Origin: JAYFNU01 sp964460755
GTDB taxonomy: Bacteria; Bacillota; Clostridia; Oscillospirales; Ruminococcaceae
Reading direction: 5' to 3'
Length of the DNA: 64,000 nucleotides
Assembly (NCBI GenBank): GCA_964460755.1
Contig: CAYWQL010000007.1
Location: forward strand, 14,264 to 78,263
The translations under genes and the position numbers were made by a program. Below the pieces are notes generated by a model. The model made no database searches. It had not been told where the DNA came from and saw only the letters and a program-made list of their open reading frames with translations. The number at the start of each line of letters is the position of its first letter. Position 1 is the stretch's first letter. Shown here one piece after another: positions 56,741-64,000 of this stretch.

Positions 56741-58099
56741 ATGATTAATTCGAAAGACATACTTAAAACACTCGAGATGTTCGACCATCAGCACCTCGAT
56801 GTTCGCACAATAACGATGGGCATTTCCCTTCGCGGTTGTGCCGACAGCGACATAGACAAATGCTGTGAAAAGATATATAGCCGCGTAACCACCGCCGCGC
56901 GCGACCTCGTTAAAACGGGGGAGGACATCGAAAAGGAGTTCGGCGTTCCTATTGTAAACAAGCGAATTTCCGTAACCCCTATTTCCCTCGTCGCCGAAAG
57001 CTGCGACGCGAGCGATTATACGCCAATCGCCAAGGCTCTCGACCGCGCCGCGAAGGAGGTCGGAGTCAATTTCATCGGCGGCTTTTCTGCTCTCGTCCAC
57101 AAGGGTATGACGACAGGCGACCTTAATCTTATCAATTCCATTCCCCGCGCTCTTACCGAAACCGAGCGGGTTTGCGCTTCGGTCAACGTCGCAACAACCA
57201 AGGCGGGCATAAATATGGACGCCGTTAAGCTTATGGGCGAAATTGTTGTAAAGTGCGCCGAGCTTACCGCAGAGCGCGATTCGGTCGCGTGCAGCAAGCT
57301 CGTCGTATTCGCCAACGCCGTCGAGGACAACCCCTTTATGGCGGGGGCGTTCCACGGAATCGGCGAGCCCGATTGCGTTATCAACGTTGGCGTTTCGGGC
57401 CCCGGCGTCGTCGCCCACGCCCTAAAATCCTGTAAGGGCAAGCCCTTCGACGACGTCGCGGAAAAAATAAAGCGCACCGCCTTTCGCATAACCCGTATGG
57501 GTCAGCTCGTCGCGCTTGAGGCGTCAAAACGGCTTGGCGTTCCCTTCGGCGTCGTCGACCTCTCGCTTGCGCCGACCCCAGCACGAGGCGACAGCGTCGC
57601 TGAAATACTTGAGCTTATGGGGCTTGAAAGCTGCGGCACTCACGGAACGACCGCCGCCCTCGCCCTATTAAACGACGCGGTTAAAAAGGGTGGCGTTATG
57701 GCGTCCTCCCACGTCGGCGGACTTTCGGGAGCCTTTATTCCCGTAAGCGAGGACGCCGGTATGATAAACGCCGTCAATCGCGGAAGTCTTTCGCTCGACA
57801 AGCTTGAAGCGATGACCTGCGTTTGCTCCGTCGGCATAGATATGGTCGCCGTTCCCGGCGACACCCCAGCGTCGACCATTTCCGCGATTATCGCGGACGA
57901 AGCGGCTATCGGTATGGTCAACTGCAAGACCACCGCCGTAAGAATAATTCCCGCCATAGGAAAAACGGTTGGCGAAAGCATAGAGTACGGCGGGCTTTTC
58001 GGCTCGGCGCCCATTATGCCCGTTCACCCCTTCTCGTCGAAGGAGTTTGTCGACCGCGGAGGACGTATTCCCGCCCCCATTCATTCGCTGAAAAACTGA
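56741..58099 (+). CDS. UPF0210/PFL family protein (DUF711)
   Basis: 452 residues from ATG 56741 (GCGAGGA 7 bases upstream); the longer frame from 56597 runs through the ACT gene. [20 protein letters not shown] opens as in DUF711, [12 protein letters not shown] and [20 protein letters not shown] follow, and [20 protein letters not shown] is near the end. A glycyl-radical-like fold is known from structures, but no enzymatic role has been established. Together with the ACT partner it may be feedback-sensitive. Confidence 0.92.
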   Translation: MINSKDILKTLEMFDHQHLDVRTITMGISLRGCADSDIDKCCEKIYSRVTTAARDLVKTGEDIEKEFGVPIVNKRISVTPISLVAESCDASDYTPIAKALDRAAKEVGVNFIGGFSALVHKGMTTGDLNLINSIPRALTETERVCASVNVATTKAGINMDAVKLMGEIVVKCAELTAERDSVACSKLVVFANAVEDNPFMAGAFHGIGEPDCVINVGVSGPGVVAHALKSCKGKPFDDVAEKIKRTAFRITRMGQLVALEASKRLGVPFGVVDLSLAPTPARGDSVAEILELMGLESCGTHGTTAALALLNDAVKKGGVMASSHVGGLSGAFIPVSEDAGMINAVNRGSLSLDKLEAMTCVCSVGIDMVAVPGDTPASTISAIIADEAAIGMVNCKTTAVRIIPAIGKTVGESIEYGGLFGSAPIMPVHPFSSKEFVDRGGRIPAPIHSLKN

Positions 58100-58115
58100 T
58101 TTTGGGAGAAAAACA

Positions 58116-58577
58116 ATGTCGGAATTATCGTACAGAAAGCTTTGTGCTTCGGACATTCCCGCCGCTGTCCGGCTTCGTATGTGCCAGCTTAAGGAGGAGG
58201 GCGCGGCGGAAACCCTTGATTTAACCCCGTCGCTTACGGATTTTTATTCCCGTCACGTCGCGGACGGCTCCTTTGTTTCGTGGCTCGCCCTCGACGGCGA
58301 CAAAATTGTCGCAACAAGCGGAATGAGCTTTACGGAGAAGCCTCCCTATTACCAAAACCCGTCGGGCAAAATCGGTCTGCTTTCAAATATGTATACTCTT
58401 AAAGAATACCGGCGCAAGGGTATAGCGAAAAAGCTTCTTTTGCTCGTCGTAAACGAAGCGAAGGCGCACGGTTGCGGCACGGTTCACGTCACGGCGTCAG
58501 ATATGGGCGTTCTTCTTTACTCCGATTTTGGATTTCACAAAAACGCTAACTTTATGCAGTATAATTTTTACGACTAA
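58116..58577 (+). CDS. GNAT family N-acetyltransferase
   Basis: 153 residues: SYRKLCASDIPAAVRLRMCQ, the central YPxF-like SNMYTLKEYRRKGIAKKLLL with the acetyl-CoA loop RRKGIAKKL, and the C-terminal YSDFGFHKN. It starts 16 bases after the UPF0210 gene with GGGAGA and is probably co-transcribed. The terminator at 58585 follows. Substrate unknown. Confidence 0.87.
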   Translation: MSELSYRKLCASDIPAAVRLRMCQLKEEGAAETLDLTPSLTDFYSRHVADGSFVSWLALDGDKIVATSGMSFTEKPPYYQNPSGKIGLLSNMYTLKEYRRKGIAKKLLLLVVNEAKAHGCGTVHVTASDMGVLLYSDFGFHKNANFMQYNFYD

Positions 58578-58584
58578 TACAGTT

Positions 58585-58618
58585 CGAGCCCCGACATCGG
58601 TCGGGGCTCGTTTCGTTT
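58585..58618. terminator. Bidirectional terminator
   Basis: CGAGCCCCGAC and GTCGGGGCTCG around ATCG, then TTTCGTTTT. It serves the GNAT and DUF3795 genes, which converge. Confidence 0.88.
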
Positions 58619-58622
58619 TGTT

Positions 58623-59009
58623 TTAATTTGTCTTATCGCCCGAAAGTATGAAAGCGATTATTTCGTCCTCTGTTTTGAAATTGTCGTAGTCTCCCGTAAG
58701 CTTGCCTTTTTCGTGATATACGACGCCCTTCTTCTCGTTTTGCTCAAGACAATCAAGAAGCTTATCCTCGCCGTACTCCTTTACGAACCTCGCGAATGCG
58801 TGAATTCTCGGTTTTTCAAGCATTCCGCAGCGCTCGGAGAATTTCTCACAGCTAAAGCAACCATCGAGTCCTTTTTCCCGTGCGCAGTTAAAGTTTTTGC
58901 ACCATTCCTTGTTCTTACAACCGTCCTTGCGGCATCCCGCGCAGTCGGCGTTTTCACCGCACACCGCGCAGGCGAGTCCGCAATAGGCTACACCTTTTTT
59001 CCTATCCAT
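58623..59009 (-). CDS. DUF3795 Cys-rich protein
   Basis: 128 residues. The N-terminal half has AYCGLACAVCGENADCAGCR, CKNKEWCKNFNCARE and GCFSCEKFSERCG, giving about 12 Cys in the zinc-like arrangement of DUF3795. The C-terminal half is a helical extension. It follows the one-helix gene by 10 bases on the minus unit that starts at 61162. Function unknown; metal binding inferred. Confidence 0.86.
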   Translation of the reverse strand: MDRKKGVAYCGLACAVCGENADCAGCRKDGCKNKEWCKNFNCAREKGLDGCFSCEKFSERCGMLEKPRIHAFARFVKEYGEDKLLDCLEQNEKKGVVYHEKGKLTGDYDNFKTEDEIIAFILSGDKTN

Positions 59010-59019
59010 ATTATCCCCC

Positions 59020-59304
59020 TCAATACTCCCAAAACCAGTCGAAGGTCGGCTTGTCCGTTTGGTCCTTGCTTTCCATTATTCTGTATCCGATACCAAGATA
59101 GTAGGTATATTTCGTGCCTTCGTATTCCCGTGCGAAAACGGGGTCTTTCCCCTTGTCGAACCGCCCCTTATCAATAGCGGCAAGACACACGAGAATAAAA
59201 AACACTATTATCAGCGCGCGACCGATACCGAGGGCAAATATGCCCTTTTTCGGCGCGTTGTCCTCCTGCTGACGTTCCTCTTCATATGGATTATATCGTT
59301 TCAT
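59020..59304 (-). CDS. Small one-helix membrane protein
   Basis: 94 residues: a charged N-terminus (EEERQQEDNAPKKG), one membrane helix (about 27-46), and a polar tail ending DWFWEY. The start overlaps the end of the MFS gene by 14 bases with GGAGAC upstream. No family recognised. Confidence 0.7.
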   Translation of the reverse strand: MKRYNPYEEERQQEDNAPKKGIFALGIGRALIIVFFILVCLAAIDKGRFDKGKDPVFAREYEGTKYTYYLGIGYRIMESKDQTDKPTFDWFWEY

Positions 59305-60478
59305 TTTGCGTCTCCTTGCCCGGCGCCGTTTTTCCTAAAAAAGCTATCAGCATAATCGCCGCAACAAGCGAAAGACACGCGCCGAACACAAACGGCGCGG
59401 CGGCGCCAACCTTGTCCCATAAAATCCCCGCGATAACGCTTGCGGGAAGAAGCGCGAGACCGACAATCGTCGACTGAAGCCCGAGCATAGTTCCCTTTAA
59501 TTCCTTGGGGGATATTTCGCTTATCATCGCCCGCTCGGCGCCGGTCACCAGCGCGGTATAAAAGCCATAGACGACAAAGGTGACGACAAGAAGTGCGCTC
59601 GACTGAACAAACGCAAAGCCGAAATAGACGAGCGAAAAAATTAAGTAGCCCGCAACGAGCACCGCTTTACGTCCGATTTTGTCGGATATGCGGCCGAACG
59701 GAACAGAAAGAACCGCCGCCGTAAGGTTATACACAAGATAGAGAAGCACGACGTTGGTGTCGGAAAAGCCTACGTCCCTCGCGCGAAGCAAAAGAAAGGT
59801 GTTTGACGAATTGCCAAGCGTAAAAATAAAGCTGACAAGAAGATATAACCGAAGGTTTCCGCTGACAAGCTTTAGGTTTTTCCAAAACGGCTCGCGCGCC
59901 GTTTGGGGTTTTCTCGTTTCGTGTTTATCCTTTATGAAAAAGAAGCAGACGAGAGCCGCTATCATCGGAAGCGCGGAAATAAGAAATATTTTTTTGTAAT
60001 CAATGCCGTCGTGAAGCCCGCTAATAAGAAGGTAAGCACACAGAATACCCGCCGCGCTTCCCGCCATATCGAGAGCCTTGTGAAGCCCGAAGGCCAAGCC
60101 CGCCTTATCCTTGTCGGCGCTTTCGCTCACAAGCACGTCACGTGGCGCGGTTCTTATCCCCTTGCCTATTCTGTCAATCACGCGCGAAACAAGTATACCC
60201 GCCCACGACGAAGCGAGAATTAGCGCAAGCTTATAAATAAGTCCCGTCGCGTAGCCCATAAAGGCTATCGGCTTTTTTCTCTTATACCTGTCGGTGATAT
60301 AGCCGCTAAAAACCTTTAAAAGGCTCGCGACACTTTCAGCAATACCCTCGATAACGCCGACGAGCACGGGAGTCGCGCCGAACGCGCTTGTAAGATAGAG
60401 CGGAATAAGCGGATAAACCATTTCCGAGCTGAGGTCGGAAAAAAAGCTAACAAGCCCCAAAAGAAAAATATTCAGCAT
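59291..60478 (-). CDS. Major facilitator superfamily transporter
   Basis: 395 residues with twelve membrane helices. The early loop GYITDRYKRKKPI carries the MFS motif A-type D-R-x-x-R-K, repeated as GRISDKIGRKAVL in the second half. VPFGRISDKIG and ERAMISEISPKELKGTMLGL are similar to multidrug or sugar exporters of the YqgE/TCR type. It lies between the Pr6Pr-like gene (18 bases upstream) and the small one-helix gene. Substrate unknown. Confidence 0.92.
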   Translation of the reverse strand: MLNIFLLGLVSFFSDLSSEMVYPLIPLYLTSAFGATPVLVGVIEGIAESVASLLKVFSGYITDRYKRKKPIAFMGYATGLIYKLALILASSWAGILVSRVIDRIGKGIRTAPRDVLVSESADKDKAGLAFGLHKALDMAGSAAGILCAYLLISGLHDGIDYKKIFLISALPMIAALVCFFFIKDKHETRKPQTAREPFWKNLKLVSGNLRLYLLVSFIFTLGNSSNTFLLLRARDVGFSDTNVVLLYLVYNLTAAVLSVPFGRISDKIGRKAVLVAGYLIFSLVYFGFAFVQSSALLVVTFVVYGFYTALVTGAERAMISEISPKELKGTMLGLQSTIVGLALLPASVIAGILWDKVGAAAPFVFGACLSLVAAIMLIAFLGKTAPGKETQNETI

Positions 60479-60496
60479 AGGTTTTCACTTCTTTTA

Positions 60497-61162
60497 TTAA
60501 AAAATCAGATTTAAAAGCTTTCCGAGTCCTATAACGACAAAGCCGAGCACCAAAAACGCAGCTACAAGAATCCCCATATTCATCCACACCGTTTTCCAGC
60601 CGATTTTGTCTGGCGACATAAATTCATACGGATATTTACCGTCGCTTCCCGGAATGTTTTTCCCGAACTCCCCGCGTATAAAAATGACGACAGCGTAAAG
60701 AAGCGGTATCGCTATCCAAAACACGGCATACGACCACTGCGCAAGCCCCTTGTTGGCAAACAATAGCCAGTTCGCAAAGGACAGCAACGGCACAAGATAG
60801 TGAACGGAAATGTTGCCGAAGGTTTTGTAATTCCCCGCCTCGCCGTAAAGCTCCGGGTCTTTTTTTATGGCGGGAAGCAAAAGGAAGTTGTAGATTAAGT
60901 AGGTGACGAATATCATAATCGTCGCGGCGAACCACGAGAAGGGAGAAAGAAAAACAGCGCAGAAAAAGTCGCCGTTCCACATAAAAACCCGTCCGAAGGA
61001 GCGAATGACGAAAAACAAACCGATAAGAAGATTGCTGAGCGTGGTGTAATAAACAAGGGTTCCGCGCCTTGCGCCGTTGGACAGCGTTCCCGTGTGAATA
61101 TAGAGCGCGACGAGCGCAAAACAACCGATTAAAAGCTCAAAAATCAGATTTAAAACGTCCAT
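60497..61162 (-). CDS. Pr6Pr-like six-helix membrane protein
   Basis: 221 residues with six membrane helices. TLVYYTTLSNLLIGLFFVIR, ISVHYLVPLLSFANWLLF and GKYPYEFMSPDKIGW resemble the Pr6Pr/FAR-17a-like group of bacterial membrane proteins, where an Asn of the TTLSN loop and a His before a VP turn are kept. First gene of a four-gene minus unit. TGC-TATACT (61200-61205) and TTGCCA (61224-61229) form its promoter. Function unknown. Confidence 0.78.
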   Translation of the reverse strand: MDVLNLIFELLIGCFALVALYIHTGTLSNGARRGTLVYYTTLSNLLIGLFFVIRSFGRVFMWNGDFFCAVFLSPFSWFAATIMIFVTYLIYNFLLLPAIKKDPELYGEAGNYKTFGNISVHYLVPLLSFANWLLFANKGLAQWSYAVFWIAIPLLYAVVIFIRGEFGKNIPGSDGKYPYEFMSPDKIGWKTVWMNMGILVAAFLVLGFVVIGLGKLLNLIF

Positions 61163-61199
61163 AAAAGTCCGCCCCTTTTTTCTTTCTTCTTTTTTAGAA

Positions 61200-61229
61200 A
61201 GTATAGCACATTTATTATTATTTTGGCAA
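61200..61229 (-). promoter_or_regulatory. Promoter of the Pr6Pr-MFS unit
   Basis: On minus, TTGCCA (61224-61229) and extended -10 TGC-TATACT (61200-61205), 18-base spacer, ending 37 bases before the ATG at 61162. Confidence 0.65.
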
Positions 61230-61263
61230 AAGCTTGTGACATCTCACGAAAATTCCCTTATCG

Positions 61264-61292
61264 TTGCAAAAACGCTTGTTTTGTGGTATATT
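61264..61292 (+). promoter_or_regulatory. Promoter of the YjfB gene
   Basis: TTGCAA (61264-61269) and extended -10 TGG-TATATT (61287-61292), 17-base spacer. AAGGAGG at 61301 follows almost at once, so the leader is very short. Confidence 0.7.
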
Positions 61293-61316
61293 ATAAGCGC
61301 AAGGAGGTATACGCCA

Positions 61317-61499
61317 ATGGATATTTCAGCAATAGCGTCCGTCAGTACTGATATGAAATTAATGAAGGTCCAGCAGGCGGTTGACATCTCGCTTACAAAA
61401 AAGGTTCTTGATAGTCAAGAAACCCAGATGACGAATTTAATCGACCAAATGATGCCCCAAACCCCCTCGTTCGGACACCTTCTTGACGTAACGGTTTAA
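61317..61499 (+). CDS. yjfB: YjfB family protein (putative motility protein)
   Basis: 60 residues from ATG 61317, with AAGGAGG 9 bases upstream. MDISAIASVSTDMKLMKVQQ, VDISLTKKVLDSQETQMTNL and MMPQTPSFGHLLDV span the whole YjfB family, small proteins linked in Bacillus to motility regulons. No flagellar gene is present in the window. It has its own promoter and terminator. The function is unproven. Confidence 0.88.
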   Translation: MDISAIASVSTDMKLMKVQQAVDISLTKKVLDSQETQMTNLIDQMMPQTPSFGHLLDVTV

Positions 61500-61529
61500 A
61501 CCCGCGTTATTTTAATTTAATAAAAACCG

Positions 61530-61563
61530 ACCGCAGACAGTTAAAGGCTGTCTGCGGTTTTTT
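61530..61563. terminator. Terminator shared with the end of the YjbR gene
   Basis: ACCGCAGACAG and CTGTCTGCGGT around TTAAAGG, then TTTTTTT. On plus it ends yjfB. The right arm lies inside the 3' end of the convergent yjbR gene. Confidence 0.8.
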
Positions 61564-61915
61564 TCGTCGTTTTATTAATTCTTTTCTTTGGCTTGGTCAT
61601 CTCATAGCTGTCGTGAACCATCTCTTCAATAATGCCAAACGGAAGCGAGCCGTCGAGGTTAAGCATACTCCAAAGCGTATGGTTCATATGCCACGCCGCA
61701 CTAACGTCCTCGTATGCGCTCCTTAAAAAGTCCGCCTTTTGCGGTTCGCTCTTTAGGTTGACGCACTGTCTTCCGTTAAGCTTAAAGACGAGCGCGAACC
61801 ATTTTCGGTTGGACGAATGCCGCACGACCACCGTGTCGTCGTCAAGCTCAAACGGGCAGTCGGCAACGGCGTCGGGAAAGGTAAGACAGTATTCGATAAA
61901 CTCGCTCTTTGTCAC
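61541..61915 (-). CDS. yjbR: MmcQ/YjbR family DNA-binding-like protein
   Basis: 124 residues. DAVADCPFELDDDTVVVRHS, SNRKWFALVF, VNLKSEPQKADFLRSAYEDV and GIIEEMVHDSYEMTKPK follow the MmcQ/YjbR order exactly. The fold is CyaY-like, and DNA binding is only suggested. It starts inside the end of the GNAT gene by 4 bases. The last residues are basic (KPKKRINKTTKKTA). Confidence 0.93.
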   Translation of the reverse strand: MTKSEFIEYCLTFPDAVADCPFELDDDTVVVRHSSNRKWFALVFKLNGRQCVNLKSEPQKADFLRSAYEDVSAAWHMNHTLWSMLNLDGSLPFGIIEEMVHDSYEMTKPKKRINKTTKKTADSL

Positions 61916-62553
61916 GCCTTTTCCCTCATCATTACGGTTTTCATAAATTCCTTCTGACTTTCGGTTTCCTTCTTTTCCTTGGGTTCAAACGCCTTTTCAA
62001 ATTCCTCAAGCGCGTCGTCGCTCAGTTCAAAAACATCACCCTCAACAAACCGCCCCTTTATTCCGTCGAGCGCACCCTGCCTAAGCTCAAGCGCCTGAAG
62101 CGCGGCGGCATAGTAACCGTCCTCGCTCATAATTCCGAACTCCTTTGCAGGGCGAAAGCCGAAGCGGGGATAGTATTTCGGGCTTCCGTAAATAAGCGTC
62201 GCGCCAAAGCCCATTGCCCGCGCGATAATGGTCGAATGGGCAATAAGCGCCGAACCGACACCCTGACGCTGAAACTTTGGAAGAACACTTATCGGTCCGA
62301 AGGAAAGAACCTCGTGTGAAGTGCCGTCGTCGTCAACGACCGACGCCCTGACGTACATAATATTTCCGACTATCTCTCCGTCAGCCTCGGCGACAAAATC
62401 AAGCTCCTTTACAAAATTCTTATAAAGCCGAAGATTATGCGCCAAAAGGTGCTCGCCGCAGCCCGGAACGTTAACGTTCCAAAACGCCTCGCGGGTAAGC
62501 TCCTCGACAGCGCGATAGTCATCGGTATTTTCGAGTCTTATTGTTAAATTCAT
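61912..62553 (-). CDS. GNAT family N-acetyltransferase
   Basis: 213 residues. LTIRLENTDDYRAVEELTRE opens, VLPKFQRQGVGSALI provides the acetyl-CoA loop, and GATLIYGSPKYYPRFGFRPA follows, which places it with the COG3153-type acetyltransferases. The last 50 residues form a basic and acidic tail. It overlaps yjbR by 4 bases as ATGA. Substrate unknown. Confidence 0.9.
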   Translation of the reverse strand: MNLTIRLENTDDYRAVEELTREAFWNVNVPGCGEHLLAHNLRLYKNFVKELDFVAEADGEIVGNIMYVRASVVDDDGTSHEVLSFGPISVLPKFQRQGVGSALIAHSTIIARAMGFGATLIYGSPKYYPRFGFRPAKEFGIMSEDGYYAAALQALELRQGALDGIKGRFVEGDVFELSDDALEEFEKAFEPKEKKETESQKEFMKTVMMREKA

Positions 62554-62582
62554 TTCTGTTTCCTCTTTTCTTTTTTCTGCCG

Positions 62583-62783
62583 CTATGCGGCAAACCTATA
62601 AAAATAAAAACCGACGTTCACTGAGGTATCCTCACGAAACTCGGTTTTTTTTCGGTTATATGCCTTCTTGTTTTCGCTTTTGCGGGTAATCGGGTTAATT
62701 TCGCCCCAGCCGCCGCGACGCTTTTTGTCGCTCTCGCGCTTTTTCTTTTTCGAAAGCTTTTCATAGGGTATGTATCTTTCCAT
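62583..62783 (-). CDS. Small basic conserved hypothetical protein
   Basis: 66 residues from ATG 62783, which has GAGGTG 6 bases upstream; the ATG at 62792 overlaps that site. ERYIPYEKLSKKKKRESDKK and WGEINPITRKSENKKAYNRK make it strongly basic (about a third Lys/Arg), like a small Clostridia family of unknown function. A nucleic-acid role would fit the charge, but nothing else supports it. Confidence 0.7.
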   Translation of the reverse strand: MERYIPYEKLSKKKKRESDKKRRGGWGEINPITRKSENKKAYNRKKTEFREDTSVNVGFYFYRFAA

Positions 62784-62846
62784 TGTCATCACCTCGAAGA
62801 AAGTATACCCTATAATACCCGTTTTTTCAAATTACAAATGTATTGC

Positions 62847-63533
62847 CTATTTTTCAAGCTGTTTAAGTATCGCTTCAACGTGAACCCTCGTCGTGTTAAT
62901 CGCCGGAACCGAAAGGTCACCGTCCTTAATCATAAGGGGAATTTCCGTACACCCCAAAACAACCGCGTCGACGGCGTTTTCACTTATATACCGCTCGGCA
63001 ATCGCTATCATTTTCTCTTTGTCCTTCGGAACAATTATCCCCCGCTCAAGGTTCGGAAAAATGATGCCGTGAACAGCCTTGATATCCTCGTCGCTCGGCA
63101 CGAGCGCCTCAATTCCCTTTTCGTTTAGCGGCTTCGTATAAAGTCCGCTTTTCATGGTGAACGCCGTTCCCAGAATAAGAACCTTTTTATATTCCATTTC
63201 AAGCGCGAAGCCGCAGGTCGCCTCAATTATGCTTATCAGCGGAAGGGGCGAGCTTGCCTTAATTTTGTCAAAAACAATATGCGGAGTGTTCGACGCCATA
63301 ACAGCGAGGGTCGCACCCGCGTTTTTGAGATTGTTAATTGTGTCAAGAAGCATTTCCGCGACGGCGTCATATTCGCCCCGCTCGAAATAGCCGCACATCT
63401 CATTCATATCTATGCTGTCGATTACAAGGGGCGGATATTCTCCCGTTTTTTCAACTGCGCCGTTGATGACGCCGCTGTAATAATCGAGGGTCGAGGCGGG
63501 TCCTATGCCTCCGACAATTCCCAGTTTTTGCAT
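62847..63533 (-). CDS. Aspartate/glutamate racemase family protein with one catalytic Cys
   Basis: 228 residues. KLGIVGGIGPASTLDYYSGV opens, AVVLGCTEIPLMI (Cys195) holds the second catalytic Cys, and the first, normally in PCNTAH, reads MASNTPH (Ser81). Racemases of this superfamily usually need two Cys, but E. coli YgeA-like relatives manage with a Thr/Cys pair. It may have stereo-restricted activity. It is alone. Which amino acid it acts on is not visible. Confidence 0.86.
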   Translation of the reverse strand: MQKLGIVGGIGPASTLDYYSGVINGAVEKTGEYPPLVIDSIDMNEMCGYFERGEYDAVAEMLLDTINNLKNAGATLAVMASNTPHIVFDKIKASSPLPLISIIEATCGFALEMEYKKVLILGTAFTMKSGLYTKPLNEKGIEALVPSDEDIKAVHGIIFPNLERGIIVPKDKEKMIAIAERYISENAVDAVVLGCTEIPLMIKDGDLSVPAINTTRVHVEAILKQLEK

Positions 63534-63684
63534 ACGTTTCCTTTCATTCTTATCCTTTTAGAAAATAAAAAAGCTGTTGCCGCAATAAACGGTCTTGTCA
63601 TAAAATACTTAATCGGGGAAAGCGCGGCAATCGGACGGAGCGACACGGGTGTTTTTCTCGGTCTGCTCTTAATCCGCGCGGTTT

Positions 63685-64000
63685 TTATCCTAACGAATTT
63701 AATACGCCGTGTACGAGAATTCCGACATAGCAGTTTTTCGTTTTGTATCTAATCGCTCCCGTAATCACGCCATACACGCCGCCGACCAAAACCTTCATAA
63801 CGATACAGCTGACAAGGCTTCCGCCCGTCCATAAATAGATACCGACCGCATAGCCTATGTGCCATAGCGCGAACAGCAGCGTGACGACAATATAAGTGAC
63901 AAGCTCCTTTGAAAAAACGCCGTTCAGCTTGTTCCAGATAACGCCTCGAAAAAGTATTTCCTCGAAAACGGGCGTTACAACGCTTCCGTATAGAAGCATA
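63685..64000 (-). CDS. CPBP (CAAX-type) intramembrane metalloprotease, partial
   Basis: The 5' end lies beyond the window. VTPVFEEILFRGVIWNKL has the EExxxR motif and FALWHIGYAVGIYLW the second His motif, followed by GILVHGVLNSLG with the third conserved His. These glutamic/metallo proteases (Abi family) are linked to bacteriocin immunity and protein maturation. The window cut removes the N-terminal membrane helices. About 105 residues are visible. Confidence 0.88.
   Translation of the reverse strand, partial: MLLYGSVVTPVFEEILFRGVIWNKLNGVFSKELVTYIVVTLLFALWHIGYAVGIYLWTGGSLVSCIVMKVLVGGVYGVITGAIRYKTKNCYVGILVHGVLNSLG

Noticed and set aside
63279..63752. A 157-codon plus-strand frame that spans the gap between the racemase and the CPBP gene
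   Set aside because: Its first half is antisense to the racemase and no ribosome site precedes any start in the gap. The hydrophobic tail (63570-63740) is not recognisable, so it is left as an unexplained 150-base gap.

Overview
The window reads as chromosome of a spore-forming, Gram-positive Clostridia-type bacterium of moderate GC. The reasons are a SpoIIID homologue, a V-type ATPase operon, Clostridia-style pyrimidine genes that include pyrI, a GH25 wall hydrolase with cell-wall-binding repeats, a lipoprotein, several conserved Firmicutes families (UPF0210 with an ACT-domain partner, YjfB, DUF3795, Cys-rich DUF6472-like), strong AGGAGG-type ribosome sites and TTGACA/TATAAT promoters. Species cannot be named from sequence alone. 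No rRNA, tRNA, CRISPR array, insertion sequence or phage was seen. Genes are tightly packed and no gap exceeds 300 bases.

Layout. 1-4.4 kb (+): end of a NeuB-type sialic/legionaminic acid synthase, then two polytopic GT-C-like membrane proteins. 4.6-5.4 kb (+): spoIIID and a small membrane protein with HEYGH and ERWAD metalloprotease-like motifs. 5.5-14.5 kb (-): nine-gene V-ATPase operon in the order G/H-I-K-E-C-F-A-B-D, with a GNAT gene at its end. 14.6-19.6 kb: pncB, an M14 carboxypeptidase, a NUDIX hydrolase, a glycerophosphodiesterase and an E2/CAT-fold protein lacking its catalytic residues. 19.7-23.2 kb (+): a three-gene ABC system (ATPase, beta-domain stalk protein, MacB/FtsX permease) joined by ATGA overlaps.

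23.3-36.2 kb is a nonulosonic (probably legionaminic-type) acid surface-glycan locus built as two divergent operons. The minus operon runs neuC/legG, two Gfo/Idh genes, CMP-sugar synthetase, a GT-B protein, flippase, azlC, azlD, GNAT. The plus operon runs legB, legC, ptmE-like, cysK, cysE. The synthase (NeuB/LegI) is absent here, but a NeuB end sits at the left edge of the window, and no LegH acetyltransferase is apparent.

36.2-45.4 kb: uracil/xanthine permease with a Lys/Ala tail, an OadG-biotinyl-like fusion followed by the OadB sodium pump subunit, a membrane-anchored GH25 lysozyme, a zinc-phospholipase-like protein, an extended SDR, a four-helix membrane protein with a C-terminal HX4C...CX2C motif, a lipoprotein and a 58-residue Cys protein. 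45.6-55.4 kb (+): complete de novo UMP operon pyrC-carA-carB-pyrK-pyrD-pyrF-pyrE-pyrB-pyrI behind a strong promoter with a leader too short for PyrR attenuation. 55.5-64 kb: radical SAM protein, ACT/UPF0210 pair, GNATs, DUF3795, MFS transporter, Pr6Pr-like membrane protein, YjfB, YjbR, a single-cysteine Asp/Glu racemase homologue and a CPBP protease cut by the right edge.

How the genes fit together: the V-ATPase c-subunit carries the full set of sodium ligands known from Enterococcus NtpK, and an OadB-type sodium pump subunit is also present, so sodium bioenergetics is likely. The glycan genes would make an activated nonulosonic acid and export a glycan decorated with it. The unusual features are several proteins keeping a fold while losing catalytic residues (E2-like, second Gfo/Idh, biotinyl-like domain, racemase), Lys/Ala-rich tails on membrane proteins, and the stalk-containing ABC system.
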